From contig JAJDUG010000055.1 of NCBI GenBank assembly GCA_022826755.1, positions 62,001 through 126,000 of the forward strand: a stretch of DNA of 64,000 bases, written 5' to 3'. The notes under the pieces are model-generated. The model was not told the origin of the DNA and ran no database searches. It saw only the letters and a list, made by a program, of their open reading frames with translations. Source of the DNA: Acidobacteriota bacterium (GTDB lineage: Bacteria; Acidobacteriota; Terriglobia; Versatilivoradales; Versatilivoraceae). The position numbers were made by a program, and so were the translations under genes. How positions within the stretch are numbered: position 1 is the first letter of the stretch; each line of letters begins with the position of its first letter. Shown here in pieces: positions 44,893 through 53,810 of this stretch.

Positions 44893-46368
44893 CTAGGCAA
44901 TAATATCCTGGACGATGCGGGCGGGAAACTCGTCCGTCAGTCTTTCGTTACGGCCCTCGCGCTCGAAGATCAACTGCCGGTGGTTCATGCCCAGCAGGTG
45001 AAGGATGGTGGCGTGGAAGTCGTGCACGCTGACGGGGTTTTCTGCCGCCTTGTAGCCGATGTCGTCGGTGGCCCCGTAGACGGTACCCGCCTTGATGCCG
45101 CCACCAGCCAGCCAGACACTGAATCCGGAGGGGCCGTGATCGCGCCCCACCTCCCCGCTGGCGGGCTGCTGTGCGATGGGAAGGCGTCCGAATTCTCCTC
45201 CCCAAACCACCAGCGTGCGGTCCAACAATCCCCGCAGCTTCAAGTCCTCTAGGAGCGCCGCGGCCGGCTTGTCCGTCTTGCGGCAGGCATAGCCCAGGTT
45301 CTTGACCAGGGCGTTGTGGTTGTCCCAGATCTGGCCTTCGATGTAGATCTGCACCATCCGGACTCCCCGCTCCACCAATCTTCGCGCCATCAGGCAGCGC
45401 TTGCCGTAAGAAGCGGTCTGCTCGTCGTTGAGGCCATACATTTCCTTGGTGGCCTCGGATTCCCCGGAGACATCCAGAGCATCCGAAGCGGCCAATTGCA
45501 TGCGGGCCGCCAACTCGTAACCGGCAATGCGGGCTTCCAGTTCCGGTTCGTCCGGGTGCCGGCTCAAGTGGTGTCGATCCAGGTGCCTGAGAAGCGAACG
45601 GGACAGCTTCACCACCGGATTGGGCCACTCCTCCCTGGGATGCAGGTTCAACAGCGGCGAACCCTGGGACCGTACCCGGGTCCCCTGGTAGACGGCCGGC
45701 AGAAAGCCTGCCTGCCAGTTCTGGATGTCGTTGATGGGCAGCCCCTTGGGATCGTCCAGCACCACGTAGGCCGGCAGGTTCCGGTTCTCGGTGCCCAGGC
45801 CGTAGACCACCCAGGCGCCCAGCGAAGGCCGCCCGGGAAACATGCGCCCCGAGTGCATGGTGAACAGCGAGGACTCGTGGGCGATGTGGGGCGTGAACAT
45901 GGAGCGAATGACGGTAATGTCGTCCACCTGCTCCGCCAGGTGCGGCATCGCCTCCGACACCTCGATGCCCGATTCACCGTGCTTGGCAAACTTGAAGGGG
46001 GACGGCATGAGACCGCCGGCTTCCCGCACCGCTCGAATCTCGCTGGCCAGGTCGCGGCTGGGAGGCTGACCGGCGAACTTCTCCAGGGCGGGTTTGGGAT
46101 CCAGCAGATCCACCTGGCTGGGCCCGCCGTTCATGAACAACTGTATGACCGAGGTGGCCTTGGGCTCGAAATGGGGGTCTTGCTTATTCAGATCGTAAAC
46201 CTGGCGCGAACCTGCCGCCAGCAGGGAATCGGGTCCCAGCAGGTCCGTCCCCAGCAAGGTGGCCAAGGCGGCTCCCTGAAGGCCGTCTCCCACCCGGGAA
46301 AAGAAGGTTCGCCTGTCCATGGGGTCCGGGCGACTCCCGGCGCCGGCATGCCGTTGTCTGGATTTCAT
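44893..46368 (-). CDS. DUF1501 family secreted protein
   Basis: The 491-residue product has a Tat-like start (MDRRTFFSRVGDGLQGAALA, 16 residues in). It shows the DUF1501 landmarks: VIQLFMNGGPSQVDLLDPKP, GIEVSEAMPHLAEQ, IRSMFTPHIAHESSLF, RPSLGAWVVYGLG, WDNHNALVKN, LVVWGGEFGRLP and VSVHDFHATILHLLGM. The fold is that of the alkaline phosphatase/sulfatase group. It is nearly always paired with a PSCyt1/DUF1549/DUF1553 gene, which lies 53 bp upstream here on the same strand. GAGGAA precedes ATG at 46368. The pair is thought to act on polymers outside the cytoplasm; the biochemical role is not established. Confidence 0.9.
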   Translation of the reverse strand: MKSRQRHAGAGSRPDPMDRRTFFSRVGDGLQGAALATLLGTDLLGPDSLLAAGSRQVYDLNKQDPHFEPKATSVIQLFMNGGPSQVDLLDPKPALEKFAGQPPSRDLASEIRAVREAGGLMPSPFKFAKHGESGIEVSEAMPHLAEQVDDITVIRSMFTPHIAHESSLFTMHSGRMFPGRPSLGAWVVYGLGTENRNLPAYVVLDDPKGLPINDIQNWQAGFLPAVYQGTRVRSQGSPLLNLHPREEWPNPVVKLSRSLLRHLDRHHLSRHPDEPELEARIAGYELAARMQLAASDALDVSGESEATKEMYGLNDEQTASYGKRCLMARRLVERGVRMVQIYIEGQIWDNHNALVKNLGYACRKTDKPAAALLEDLKLRGLLDRTLVVWGGEFGRLPIAQQPASGEVGRDHGPSGFSVWLAGGGIKAGTVYGATDDIGYKAAENPVSVHDFHATILHLLGMNHRQLIFEREGRNERLTDEFPARIVQDIIA

Positions 46369-46421
46369 CGGATCTGTTCCTCGATTGCGGCTCCTGTCCT
46401 GCCTCGGAAATACGGGTCTTC

Positions 46422-49400
46422 TCAATTCACATACAGAAATTCGGCGGAGTTGAGAAACGTGTGACACAAGGATGCCAGCGCCAGCCATTCGGCCTTGCTG
46501 GCTACCGGCTCCGCCGGAACCTCCACTTCCAGATGCCGCTTCCATTCGCGGGTCAAGCTGCCGAGGACTTCCTCGGCCTTGGCGGACTCCTTGGCAGTGG
46601 GCGGCCGGCTCAGTGCCAGCAGGTAGACCCGCTCGATCTGCCTGGAAGGATCCTCCCCCACGGCGTCGATCACCCGACCGGCCATGTGGCGTGCGCTGAG
46701 GCGCACCAACTGGCTGTTCTCCAGTTGCAGGGCCTGGGATGAAACCGTGGAATGGGGCCGCTTGAGGCAGTTGGGCACCAGCAGCGGGGCATCGAAGGAC
46801 TCCAGCAGGCTGAGGGGCTGGGAACGCCTCTGCTTCACGTAGATGCTTCTCCGGTAACCCTTGGGACTCTCCTTGGCGATCACCTCTCCGTCGGGCTTGA
46901 CCTCCAGCTCGTCGGCGGGACCGTAGCGGGTCGGGTCCAGCCGGCCGGCGACCCAGAGAATGGAATCCCTGAGAGCGTCCGCATCCATCCGTCTCAATGG
47001 GAAACGGGACAGGAGGAGATTGTCGGGATCGCTCTCCAGGGAGAGACGTCCGGCGCTGGAGGTCTGCCGGTAGGCCGTGGAGGTCATGACCAGGCGGTGC
47101 AGGGACTTCAGGCTCCAACCGCCATCCACGAACTCGCGGGCCAGCCAGTCCAGCAGCCTGGGATGGGATGGCCGCGCTCCGGTGCTTCCGAAGTTGCCGG
47201 GCGTGCTCACCAGCCCCACGCCGAAGTGATGCTGCCAGATGCGGTTCACCATGACCCGGGCCGTCAGAGGATGGTTGGGTTGAGTCAACCACTTGGCCAG
47301 GGCCAGACGCCGCCCGGTGGTTTCGGTGCTCCAGTCGGGCTTTTCCACCCGGTAGGGCGTCAGCTCACCGTTAAGCACCGCCGGCACCCCGGGCAGCACC
47401 TGGTCCCCGGGGTTGGTGTATTCGCCCCGTCCCAGAATCCGAGTGGGCGTGGGACGACCTCCCATGTCGAACAGCGCGCGAATCTTGGGCTTGTCTTTCA
47501 GCTTCTTCTTCTCGTCCTTGATCTGCTCCTCGATTTCCTTGGAGGCCTCGGCAAAGTCCTCGAACCTCTGAAGGAGATCGGCCTGGGTCACCTGAAGAGT
47601 CTGGGCGAACTTGTCCAGCAGGTACTTCTGAACCGGGGTTCGTTTGTCGGGCTCAGCCTGCGAGGCCTCTTCCAGATCCTGGCGCAGGGACTCGGGAAGG
47701 GCCGCCATTTTCTCCTCGAGAATCTGCTTGCGGAGGGGCCGGGCTTTCTGCTCCAGTTGCCGTTCCAGCTCCGCGATCTTGCGCTTGAAGGGAGCGTTGT
47801 GCTCCTCGACGTCCCGCAATTCTCCAGGTGAAGGCAGCGGCAACAACCGGGTGTTGGAATCGTTGCAACTGGCTCCCACCCCGATGCAGCCCATGCTGGG
47901 GGAGAGCCAGTCGTAGGGATCGTAGGCCGTCCTCAAGATGGCGCTCAGGGAATAGTAGTCCCGCTGGGACAGCGGATCGAACTTGTGGTCGTGGCAGCGG
48001 GCGCAAGCCAGCGTCAGCCCCATGGTGGAAGAGCTCAGGATTTCAATCTGGGTGGCCACCACGTCCAGCCGCTCCGGCAGGTTGTTCTGCTCGGTGCTGT
48101 AGGTCGAGTCCGGTCCCATCCGCAGGAAGCCGGTGGCCACCAGCAGGTCCAACTGATCGGGACCGTAGGTCTCCGCGGCCTTGTAGTCGAACAGCTCATC
48201 CCCGGCAAGCTGTTCGGTCAGGAACCGGTCGTAGGGCTTGTCGGCATTCAGCGACCGTATGACGTAGTCGCGGTAACGGAAGGCGTGGGGGCGGACTTCG
48301 TCGGAGGAAACCCCTCCTTCGGAATCGGCATAGCCCACCGCGTCCAGCCAGTAGCGTGCCCAGCGCTCGCCGTAGTGGGGAGATTCCAGTAGGCGGTCCA
48401 CCAGGCGCTCGTAAGCCCGAGGGTCGGAGTCGGCCAGGTAGGCCCGGATCTCCTCGGGAGAGGGCGGAAGACCAACCAGGTCGAGGTGAGCCCTCCTCAT
48501 CAAGGCGAGGCGGCCGGCCGGAGGGGAATAGCCCAGGTCCTCCGCCTCCAATCGAGCCAGCAGAAAGGCGTCTATCGGGTTCCGGATGCGATCCCTTCCC
48601 TTCACCCCGGGTTCCTCCGGGCGGCTGGGCGGTTGAAAGGACCAGAATTGCCGGTCCTTGGAGCCTGCTGTTGAAACCCGGCCCGGGTCGGTTTCGGGAG
48701 GCTTTTCGGGATCGGGAGGCGCGCCCGCGGCAATCCAGGCCTGCACCTTCGCGAACTCGACCGAGGTCAGGCCGCGCACCGAGAACTGTTCCTGAAGCTG
48801 GGGCGGCGGCATCTCCTGGGCTTGGATGCGCCGAACCAGCAGACTCTCCTCCGGTTGGCCGGGAACGATGGCCGGACCCGACTTCCCCCCTTTCAACAGA
48901 TCCTCGCGGGTCCTGAGGTCCAGACCGGCTTCCTGGCGCCTGCGGCCGTGGCAGGGCAAGCACTTGGCCCCCAGAATGGCCGCCATCACCTCCCGCTCGC
49001 GCACGGGGGGCGCGGTCGCGGGAAGGGGCGCTTCCGGGGTTTCCCCGGGCATCCCGGCTTCAATCCAGCGGCGGACCACTTCGATGGCGCCCGCCTCCAG
49101 CGGCTCCCCTCCCATGGGCATGCCGCCGGAGTTGATCAGGACCAGCAGCCGGCTCTCCAGAGGCTTGTGGGCCACCACCACCGATCCCGAGTCTCCGCCT
49201 GCCAGCACCCTTTCCAGACTCTCCAGGGACAGCCCGCCTTGACGGGCCTGGTCACTGTGACACTGCAGGCAATGCTGCCGGAAGATTGGCAGGACGTCGG
49301 TTTCGAAGCCGGGAGGACCTGCCTCTTGAGCAGGCAGGGAAAGGAGCCGCATTCCCATCAACCCGAGGATGAGCCATCCCTTGCGCCATCCGGAGCCGCA

Positions 49401-49457
49401 ATTCCGGGCGATCCAGGCTCTCTGCCTCCGTCCCGTGTACTGGGCTGTTGCTTTCAC
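46422..49457 (-). CDS. PSCyt1-DUF1549-DUF1553 protein (planctomycete-type cytochrome)
   Basis: The 1011-residue exported protein has an N-terminal signal (GWLILGLMGMRLLSL) and a haem-binding region with CLQCH near residue 60 and a second motif CLPCH near 165. DUF1549 follows (about 290-500; PIDAFLLARLEAEDL, RRAHLDLVGLPPSPEE, ERWARYWLDAVGYADSEG), with CARCHDHKFDP after it. A helical insertion of about 120 residues (KIAELERQLEQKARPL) separates it from DUF1553 (about 710-1000; VMVNRIWQHHFGVGLV, PSHPRLLDWLA, FPLRRMDADALRDSIL). GTG at 49457 has AGAGGA upstream. It forms an operon with the DUF1501 gene, a pairing typical of PVC and some Acidobacteriota. Confidence 0.92.
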   Translation of the reverse strand: MKATAQYTGRRQRAWIARNCGSGWRKGWLILGLMGMRLLSLPAQEAGPPGFETDVLPIFRQHCLQCHSDQARQGGLSLESLERVLAGGDSGSVVVAHKPLESRLLVLINSGGMPMGGEPLEAGAIEVVRRWIEAGMPGETPEAPLPATAPPVREREVMAAILGAKCLPCHGRRRQEAGLDLRTREDLLKGGKSGPAIVPGQPEESLLVRRIQAQEMPPPQLQEQFSVRGLTSVEFAKVQAWIAAGAPPDPEKPPETDPGRVSTAGSKDRQFWSFQPPSRPEEPGVKGRDRIRNPIDAFLLARLEAEDLGYSPPAGRLALMRRAHLDLVGLPPSPEEIRAYLADSDPRAYERLVDRLLESPHYGERWARYWLDAVGYADSEGGVSSDEVRPHAFRYRDYVIRSLNADKPYDRFLTEQLAGDELFDYKAAETYGPDQLDLLVATGFLRMGPDSTYSTEQNNLPERLDVVATQIEILSSSTMGLTLACARCHDHKFDPLSQRDYYSLSAILRTAYDPYDWLSPSMGCIGVGASCNDSNTRLLPLPSPGELRDVEEHNAPFKRKIAELERQLEQKARPLRKQILEEKMAALPESLRQDLEEASQAEPDKRTPVQKYLLDKFAQTLQVTQADLLQRFEDFAEASKEIEEQIKDEKKKLKDKPKIRALFDMGGRPTPTRILGRGEYTNPGDQVLPGVPAVLNGELTPYRVEKPDWSTETTGRRLALAKWLTQPNHPLTARVMVNRIWQHHFGVGLVSTPGNFGSTGARPSHPRLLDWLAREFVDGGWSLKSLHRLVMTSTAYRQTSSAGRLSLESDPDNLLLSRFPLRRMDADALRDSILWVAGRLDPTRYGPADELEVKPDGEVIAKESPKGYRRSIYVKQRRSQPLSLLESFDAPLLVPNCLKRPHSTVSSQALQLENSQLVRLSARHMAGRVIDAVGEDPSRQIERVYLLALSRPPTAKESAKAEEVLGSLTREWKRHLEVEVPAEPVASKAEWLALASLCHTFLNSAEFLYVN

Positions 49458-49577
49458 GATGAAGTCCTCTGAGGTGCGATTATATCACCCCGAAGCCTCC
49501 GATGCGGCGCCGGCATGCAGCCCTTGGTGTATGATCTTCGGGCGTGCATCCCCAAGGCATCCGGTTCCGAAAGACCC

Positions 49578-51014
49578 ATGGCCATCGACGTCAAGACCCG
49601 ACTGCAGGAACTCTACCGGCAGTGGTGCGGCGAGCCTGCCGAGGAGATGGCGCCGGTCTCGGCCGATGGATCGGTCCGACGCTATTTCCGGATCACCGGA
49701 GGGCGGCGTTCGATCATCGGCGCCTTCAACCCGGACCGCAAGGAGAACCGGGCTTTCCTGAACCTCTCCGGCCACTTTCACCGCCACGGTCTTCCGGTGC
49801 CGGAAATCTACGCCTCGGACCTGGACCGCCACGTCTACCTGCAGCAGGACCTGGGTGACGTCACCCTCTATTCACTGGTCTCGACCCAGGGCCGGGAGGA
49901 GGGATTCTCAGACCGGCTGGCCGGTCTCTACCGGCAGGCCCTGGAGACGCTGGCCCGCTTCCAGATCGTCGGCGGCCGGGGTCTCGACACCTCGGAGTGC
50001 TACCCGCGACCCTGCTTCGATCGGCAGTCCATGCGCTGGGACCTGAACTATTTCAAGTACCACTTCCTGAAGCTGGTGGAAATTCCCTTCGAGGAGCAGG
50101 CCCTGGAGGACGACTTCGACACCTTGATCGACTTTCTGATGGAAGCCGACACCAACCACTTCCTCTACCGCGACTTCCAGTCCCGCAACCTCATGTGGTT
50201 TCAGGAGCAGCTCTACGGCATCGACTACCAGGGGGGGCGAAAGGGGGCGTTGCAGTACGACGTGGCCTCACTGCTGCTGGACGGCAAGGCAGACCTGCCC
50301 TGGTCCCTGAGGAATCGGTTGCTGGATCATTACCTGGGAGTGGCCGGCAATCTGACCCCCCTCCAACCGGATGCTTTCCTTCGCTTCTACCGGCCCTACG
50401 CCCTGTTGCGCCTGATGCAGGCCTTCGGCGCCTACGGTTACCGGGGGCTTCACCAGGGCAAGAGCCACTTCGTGGCCAGCATTCCCTATGCTCTGGGCAC
50501 TCTGGAAGGACTCCTGGCTCAGGGGGCCTTGCCGGTCCGGCTGCCTGCGTTGTCGGAGGTATGGCGGCGCATGATCGGATCCGATTCCCTGCGCCGGAAA
50601 GGGCGGGAGCAACGACCGGGGCTCACGGTTCACCTCAGGAGCTTTTCCTACAAGCAGGGCCTGCCCCGGGACCGGACCGGGCATGGGGGAGGATTCGTTT
50701 TCGACTGCCGCATCCTGCCCAATCCCGGGCGGTTTTCGGCTTATGCTCATCTGACCGGCCAGGACGGTGAGGTCATCCGCTTTCTGCAACAGGACCAGGA
50801 GGTTCAGCGGTTTTTGAGGAAGACGGAAGACCTGGTGGACCAGGCGGTCACTCACCACCTGGGGCGAAACTTCACCGATCTGACGGTCGCCTTCGGCTGC
50901 ACCGGCGGGCGCCACCGGTCGGTGTTCTGCGCCGAGCGCCTGGCAGCCCACCTGCAATCCCGGAAGGACCTTCGGGTCGATCTTCATCACCGCGAGCTGG
51001 CGGCCCTGTCATGA
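49578..51014 (+). CDS. sugar-kinase-like phosphotransferase fused to a RapZ C-terminal domain
   Basis: The 478-residue product has two parts. Residues of about 1-325 match the aminoglycoside-phosphotransferase fold of AmgK-like anomeric sugar kinases: SADGSVRRYFRITG, LQQDLGDVTLYSLV, the catalytic loop FLYRDFQSRNLMW, and GIDYQGGRKGALQYDVASLL. Residues of about 350-475 match the C-terminal domain of RapZ: SFSYKQGLPRD, DCRILPNP, FGCTGGRHRSVF and VDLHHREL. AmgK phosphorylates MurNAc or GlcNAc at C1 in wall recycling, and the RapZ C-terminal domain senses glucosamine-6-phosphate. The RapZ N-terminal P-loop domain is absent. The stop overlaps the start of a MurU-like gene (ATGA). ATG at 49578 begins the conserved part. 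Confidence 0.85.
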   Translation: MAIDVKTRLQELYRQWCGEPAEEMAPVSADGSVRRYFRITGGRRSIIGAFNPDRKENRAFLNLSGHFHRHGLPVPEIYASDLDRHVYLQQDLGDVTLYSLVSTQGREEGFSDRLAGLYRQALETLARFQIVGGRGLDTSECYPRPCFDRQSMRWDLNYFKYHFLKLVEIPFEEQALEDDFDTLIDFLMEADTNHFLYRDFQSRNLMWFQEQLYGIDYQGGRKGALQYDVASLLLDGKADLPWSLRNRLLDHYLGVAGNLTPLQPDAFLRFYRPYALLRLMQAFGAYGYRGLHQGKSHFVASIPYALGTLEGLLAQGALPVRLPALSEVWRRMIGSDSLRRKGREQRPGLTVHLRSFSYKQGLPRDRTGHGGGFVFDCRILPNPGRFSAYAHLTGQDGEVIRFLQQDQEVQRFLRKTEDLVDQAVTHHLGRNFTDLTVAFGCTGGRHRSVFCAERLAAHLQSRKDLRVDLHHRELAALS

Positions 51015-51913
51015 AAGCCATGATCCTGGCAGCGGGACGGGGAACGCGCCTGGGCCCGCTGGGCCGGCAAAAGCCCAAGGCTCTGGTGGAAATTCAGGGG
51101 ATCCCCCTGTTGGCCGGGGTCATCTCTCGTTTGGCTCAACAGGATTTCAGGGAAATCATCGTCAACACCCACCACCTGGCGGACCTGGTGGATGAATTTC
51201 TGACCGGTTTCCGCCGGCGTCACCGCCTGGCCGGGCTCACCCTGGAGGTCTCCCGGGAAGAACGACTGCTGGACACCGGCGGGGGCGTGCAACGAGCCGG
51301 CTGGTTCTTCGATGACGGCCAACCCTTTCTGGTCCACAACGTGGACGTGCTCACCGACCTGCACCTGGGACGACTGTTGCAGGCCCACCTCGATTCGGGA
51401 GCCCTGGCGACCCTGGCGGTCCGCCAACGAAAAAGCTCCCGGCGCCTGCTCTTCGATTACCGGGAACGCCTGTGCGGCTGGCAGTCCCTGGCCACCGGGC
51501 AAGAGCGCATGGCCCGCTCTCCGGACGGTCCGCTCACGCCCCTGTCCTTCATGGGCATCCAGGTGATCTCCCCCGCCCTGCTGGACGGGCTCACCCTCTC
51601 CCCACCCTTTTCGCTGGTGGATGCCTACCTGCAGGCGGCCGCCCAGGGACAGCCGATCCGGGCCTACCGCGCCGATGAGGCCAAGTGGGCGGACCTGGGC
51701 AGCCGGGAACGGTTCAAGCAGGCCGAGGAGATGTTCGAGCCGGATTTTTTCGCCGGACTGAGAGAGGGCCCCTGCCTGAAACAAAAGGAAAAAGAGCTGT
51801 CCACGAAGGCACATGAAGGACCACCAAGGACCACCAAGCGTGACGGCTCTGCCGCATCGGCACAGGTTGCGGCCCGGCAAGCCGGCGCCTGCCCCCTCGA
51901 GGAGCAAGAGTGA
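51011..51913 (+). CDS. MurU-like sugar-1-phosphate nucleotidyltransferase with a repeat-derived C-terminal tail
   Basis: The 300-residue protein has the nucleotidyltransferase signature MILAAGRGTRLGPL followed by KPKALVEIQG, then IIVNTHHLADLV, DTGGGVQRAGWFF, VHNVDVLTDL, LSFMGIQVISP and KWADLGSRERF. It closely follows the MurU pattern (MurNAc-1-phosphate uridylyltransferase). ATG overlaps the kinase stop. From about residue 253 the sequence (CLKQKEKELSTKAHEG and onward) is translation of the dispersed composite repeat. The last 45-50 residues are therefore probably not part of the ancestral enzyme. Together with the fused kinase this would convert a free amino sugar to its UDP form. Confidence 0.85.
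   Translation: MKAMILAAGRGTRLGPLGRQKPKALVEIQGIPLLAGVISRLAQQDFREIIVNTHHLADLVDEFLTGFRRRHRLAGLTLEVSREERLLDTGGGVQRAGWFFDDGQPFLVHNVDVLTDLHLGRLLQAHLDSGALATLAVRQRKSSRRLLFDYRERLCGWQSLATGQERMARSPDGPLTPLSFMGIQVISPALLDGLTLSPPFSLVDAYLQAAAQGQPIRAYRADEAKWADLGSRERFKQAEEMFEPDFFAGLREGPCLKQKEKELSTKAHEGPPRTTKRDGSAASAQVAARQAGACPLEEQE
51768..51845. repeat. composite dispersed repeat, copy inside the nucleotidyltransferase gene
   Basis: The copy reads GGGCCCCTGCCTGAAACA, AAAAAGAGCTGTCCACGAAG and GCACATGAAGGACCACCAAG. The order and spacing match the copies at 32.4-33.5 and 37.8 kb. It lies within the coding frame near the 3' end of the gene. Confidence 0.65.
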
Positions 51914-51928
51914 TGGGAGGAGGCGCCG

Positions 51929-52137
51929 CCCGGGAGCGCGGGCGTCCCGCCCGCATGCTATCCCGTTGCGTGCCGCTTGGTTTCCCTGCGATGCGGCACC
52001 CGGCCACCCTGCCGGCGGGAACTCCATGGGCTCGGCCGAAGCAGCGTCCTGGCGCCGTTGCCGGTCGACCCGGGTAGAGGAGACGGCCAAGCCTGTGCCA
52101 AGACTTGTGCGGGCGGGACGCCCGCGCTCCCGGGTGG
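51929..52137. repeat. REP-like hairpin pair in inverted orientation
   Basis: The left copy (51936-51954; GCGCGGGCGTCCCGCCCGC) and the right copy (52109-52128; GCGGGCGGGACGCCCGCGC) face each other about 160 bp apart. The left copy continues into sequence shared with 38080-38172. The pair fills the gap between the nucleotidyltransferase and the end of the SDR gene. Confidence 0.7.
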
Positions 52138-52145
52138 GCTTCTTC

Positions 52146-52946
52146 TCAGTTCATGGCCGCCCCGCCATCCACGTGAATGGTCTGGCCGGTGATATTGCGG
52201 GCATCCTCCGAGGCCAGGAAGGCGGCCAGCTTGCCGATGTCCTCGGGTGTCTGCTCCCGCTGGAGGGGTGTGCTCTTGTGAAACCAGGCCTCAAACAGCT
52301 CGCGGGGTTCCATACCGGCGAATGAGGGCTCTCCGGCGGCCACCAGGGGCGCCAGCCGCTTCCAGAAGTGTCCCCAGACCATGCCCGGGCAGATGGCGTT
52401 GACGTTGATGTTGTAGGGAGCCAGGTCCTTGGCCACGATTCGGGTGAGGGTGAGCAGGGCGTTCTTGCCGGCGGCGTAGGCCGGCACGATCTGGGGGTCG
52501 CGCTTGGCGGCGATGGAGGAGATGTTGATGATCTTGCCGCAACGGCGCTCCATCATGTGGGGAGCCACCGCCTTGCAGAGGAAGAAGGGGCCCTTGACGT
52601 TGATGGTGTAATTGTCGTCCCACTCCTCCTCGGTCTGATTGGTGAAGGGCAAACCCAGGCGGTCGCCGAAATGGCCGGCGTTGTTGACCAGGATGTCGAT
52701 GCGCCCGAACTCCTTCAAGGATGCCCGGACCAGCACCTGACAGTCCTTTTCCAAGGTGATGTCGGCCTGAACCGCCAGAGACCGCCGCCCCATCCTGCGG
52801 ATCTCTTCAGCCCGCTTTTCCGCGGGCTCCAGGGCGATGTCGGCCACCACGATGTGGGCCCCTTCTCGAGCCAGGCAAAGTGAGATGCCGCCGCCCACAG
52901 CCCCGGCGCCGCCGGTGACGATGGCGACCCGATCCGGTATGCGCAT
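52146..52946 (-). CDS. short-chain dehydrogenase/reductase
   Basis: The 266-residue classical SDR has the nucleotide-binding TGGAGAVGGGI, DIL VNNAG (as ILVNNAGHFG), the catalytic serine in INISSIAAK, and YAAGK with the catalytic Tyr and Lys. NVNAICPGMV and the C-terminal ITGQTIHVDGG are also typical. The acidic residue after the second strand (VVADI) suggests NAD preference. GGGG-rich Shine-Dalgarno sequence lies before ATG at 52946. It is followed on the left by the REP pair and stands downstream of vapBC on the same strand. The substrate is unknown. Confidence 0.9.
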   Translation of the reverse strand: MRIPDRVAIVTGGAGAVGGGISLCLAREGAHIVVADIALEPAEKRAEEIRRMGRRSLAVQADITLEKDCQVLVRASLKEFGRIDILVNNAGHFGDRLGLPFTNQTEEEWDDNYTINVKGPFFLCKAVAPHMMERRCGKIINISSIAAKRDPQIVPAYAAGKNALLTLTRIVAKDLAPYNINVNAICPGMVWGHFWKRLAPLVAAGEPSFAGMEPRELFEAWFHKSTPLQREQTPEDIGKLAAFLASEDARNITGQTIHVDGGAAMN

Positions 52947-52962
52947 GGAAACCCCTTTCAGT

Positions 52963-53379
52963 CTATGTACTTCCTTCTCTGGAGATCGACCAGTCCTCGC
53001 AATGGAGACCCTCCACCCGAACGAACTCCTGGGTGTTGGCGGTCACCAGTATCAAACCCCGTGCCAGCGCTTGACCCGCGATCAGGGTATCAAGGGGCCC
53101 GATGGGGCGTCCAACGGCTTCGAGGTTCGCCCGAACCGCGCCTGCCGCGCGTGCGTCCGAGGCATCGAAGGGAACGACTTCAAAACCGATGCAATCGAGC
53201 AATTCAAGATTCCGGTTAGCGTATCTGCTCTTGAAGGCGCCGTAGTAAAGCTCGTAGATTACCGGGGCCGGTAACCCGAAATCTGAAGATGTGTGGCGCC
53301 GCACCCGATCGACAAGCGAGGGCTGCGAGCCGTTCAGTAACGCGATGCACGCGTTTGTGTCGAGCAGATAGCGCATCAC
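52963..53379 (-). CDS. vapC: VapC-type toxin, PIN-domain ribonuclease
   Basis: The 138-residue PIN-domain protein has the catalytic acids in YLLDTNACI, PAPVIYELYYGA, PLDTLIAGQAL and VTANTQEF. These are the four acidic positions of VapC nucleases, which cleave specific tRNA or rRNA sites. The start is GTG at 53379 within GTGATG, overlapping the vapB stop (TGA) so that toxin synthesis depends on antitoxin translation. An ATG one codon later is an alternative start. All the expected active-site residues are kept, so the toxin should be functional. Confidence 0.9.
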   Translation of the reverse strand: MMRYLLDTNACIALLNGSQPSLVDRVRRHTSSDFGLPAPVIYELYYGAFKSRYANRNLELLDCIGFEVVPFDASDARAAGAVRANLEAVGRPIGPLDTLIAGQALARGLILVTANTQEFVRVEGLHCEDWSISREGST

Positions 53380-53624
53380 TCGAAGGCTGCGTCCAGTGCA
53401 GGCCGGACCTGGTGCCCCTGCTGTTTGCGCCCTTCGGCCAAGAAATCCTTTGAGAACTTCCCTTCAATGGCATCCAGCCAGGCCCAATCAGTGGCAACGG
53501 GCTCGAGGACGACGCACGCCCCCTGCTTGCGGATGCGGACTTCCTTGCCGTCCATGCGGAATTCCTTGGGCAGGCGAACGGCCTGAGAGCGTCCGGACCA
53601 GAACAATTTCGCCGTCTTTGACAT
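53376..53624 (-). CDS. vapB: VapB-type antitoxin (AbrB/SpoVT fold)
   Basis: The 82-residue product has the swapped-hairpin DNA-binding N-terminus (TAKLFWSGRSQAVRLPKEF, then KEVRIRKQG) and a C-terminal toxin-binding tail (WAWLDAIEGKFSKDFL). It would repress its own promoter and neutralise the PIN toxin. ATG at 53624 has GGGGAG upstream. The frame stays open far upstream but codes for nothing recognisable there. It overlaps vapC by four bases. Confidence 0.88.
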   Translation of the reverse strand: MSKTAKLFWSGRSQAVRLPKEFRMDGKEVRIRKQGACVVLEPVATDWAWLDAIEGKFSKDFLAEGRKQQGHQVRPALDAAFE

Positions 53625-53810
53625 AGGGAACTCCCCGGCTAATGGTATATAGCAGAGTAATATATCACGAAAGTGGTGGACGGGCAAGGGAGCGCCTCCA
53701 AGACGGTGGGGCCAAAATGCCTGCAACCGCATCCTCACCTGGGACCGGGCGGCGTTGAATCCAGCCGCGGGTTCCGCTGGACTGGACGAAGGGGTACAAT
53801 CGGAGAGACC

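Noticed and set aside
46369-47292. Upstream extension of the DUF1501 frame
   Set aside because: The frame continues open into the neighbouring gene in another phase, but the protein has a Tat-like start and a good ribosome binding site at 46368.
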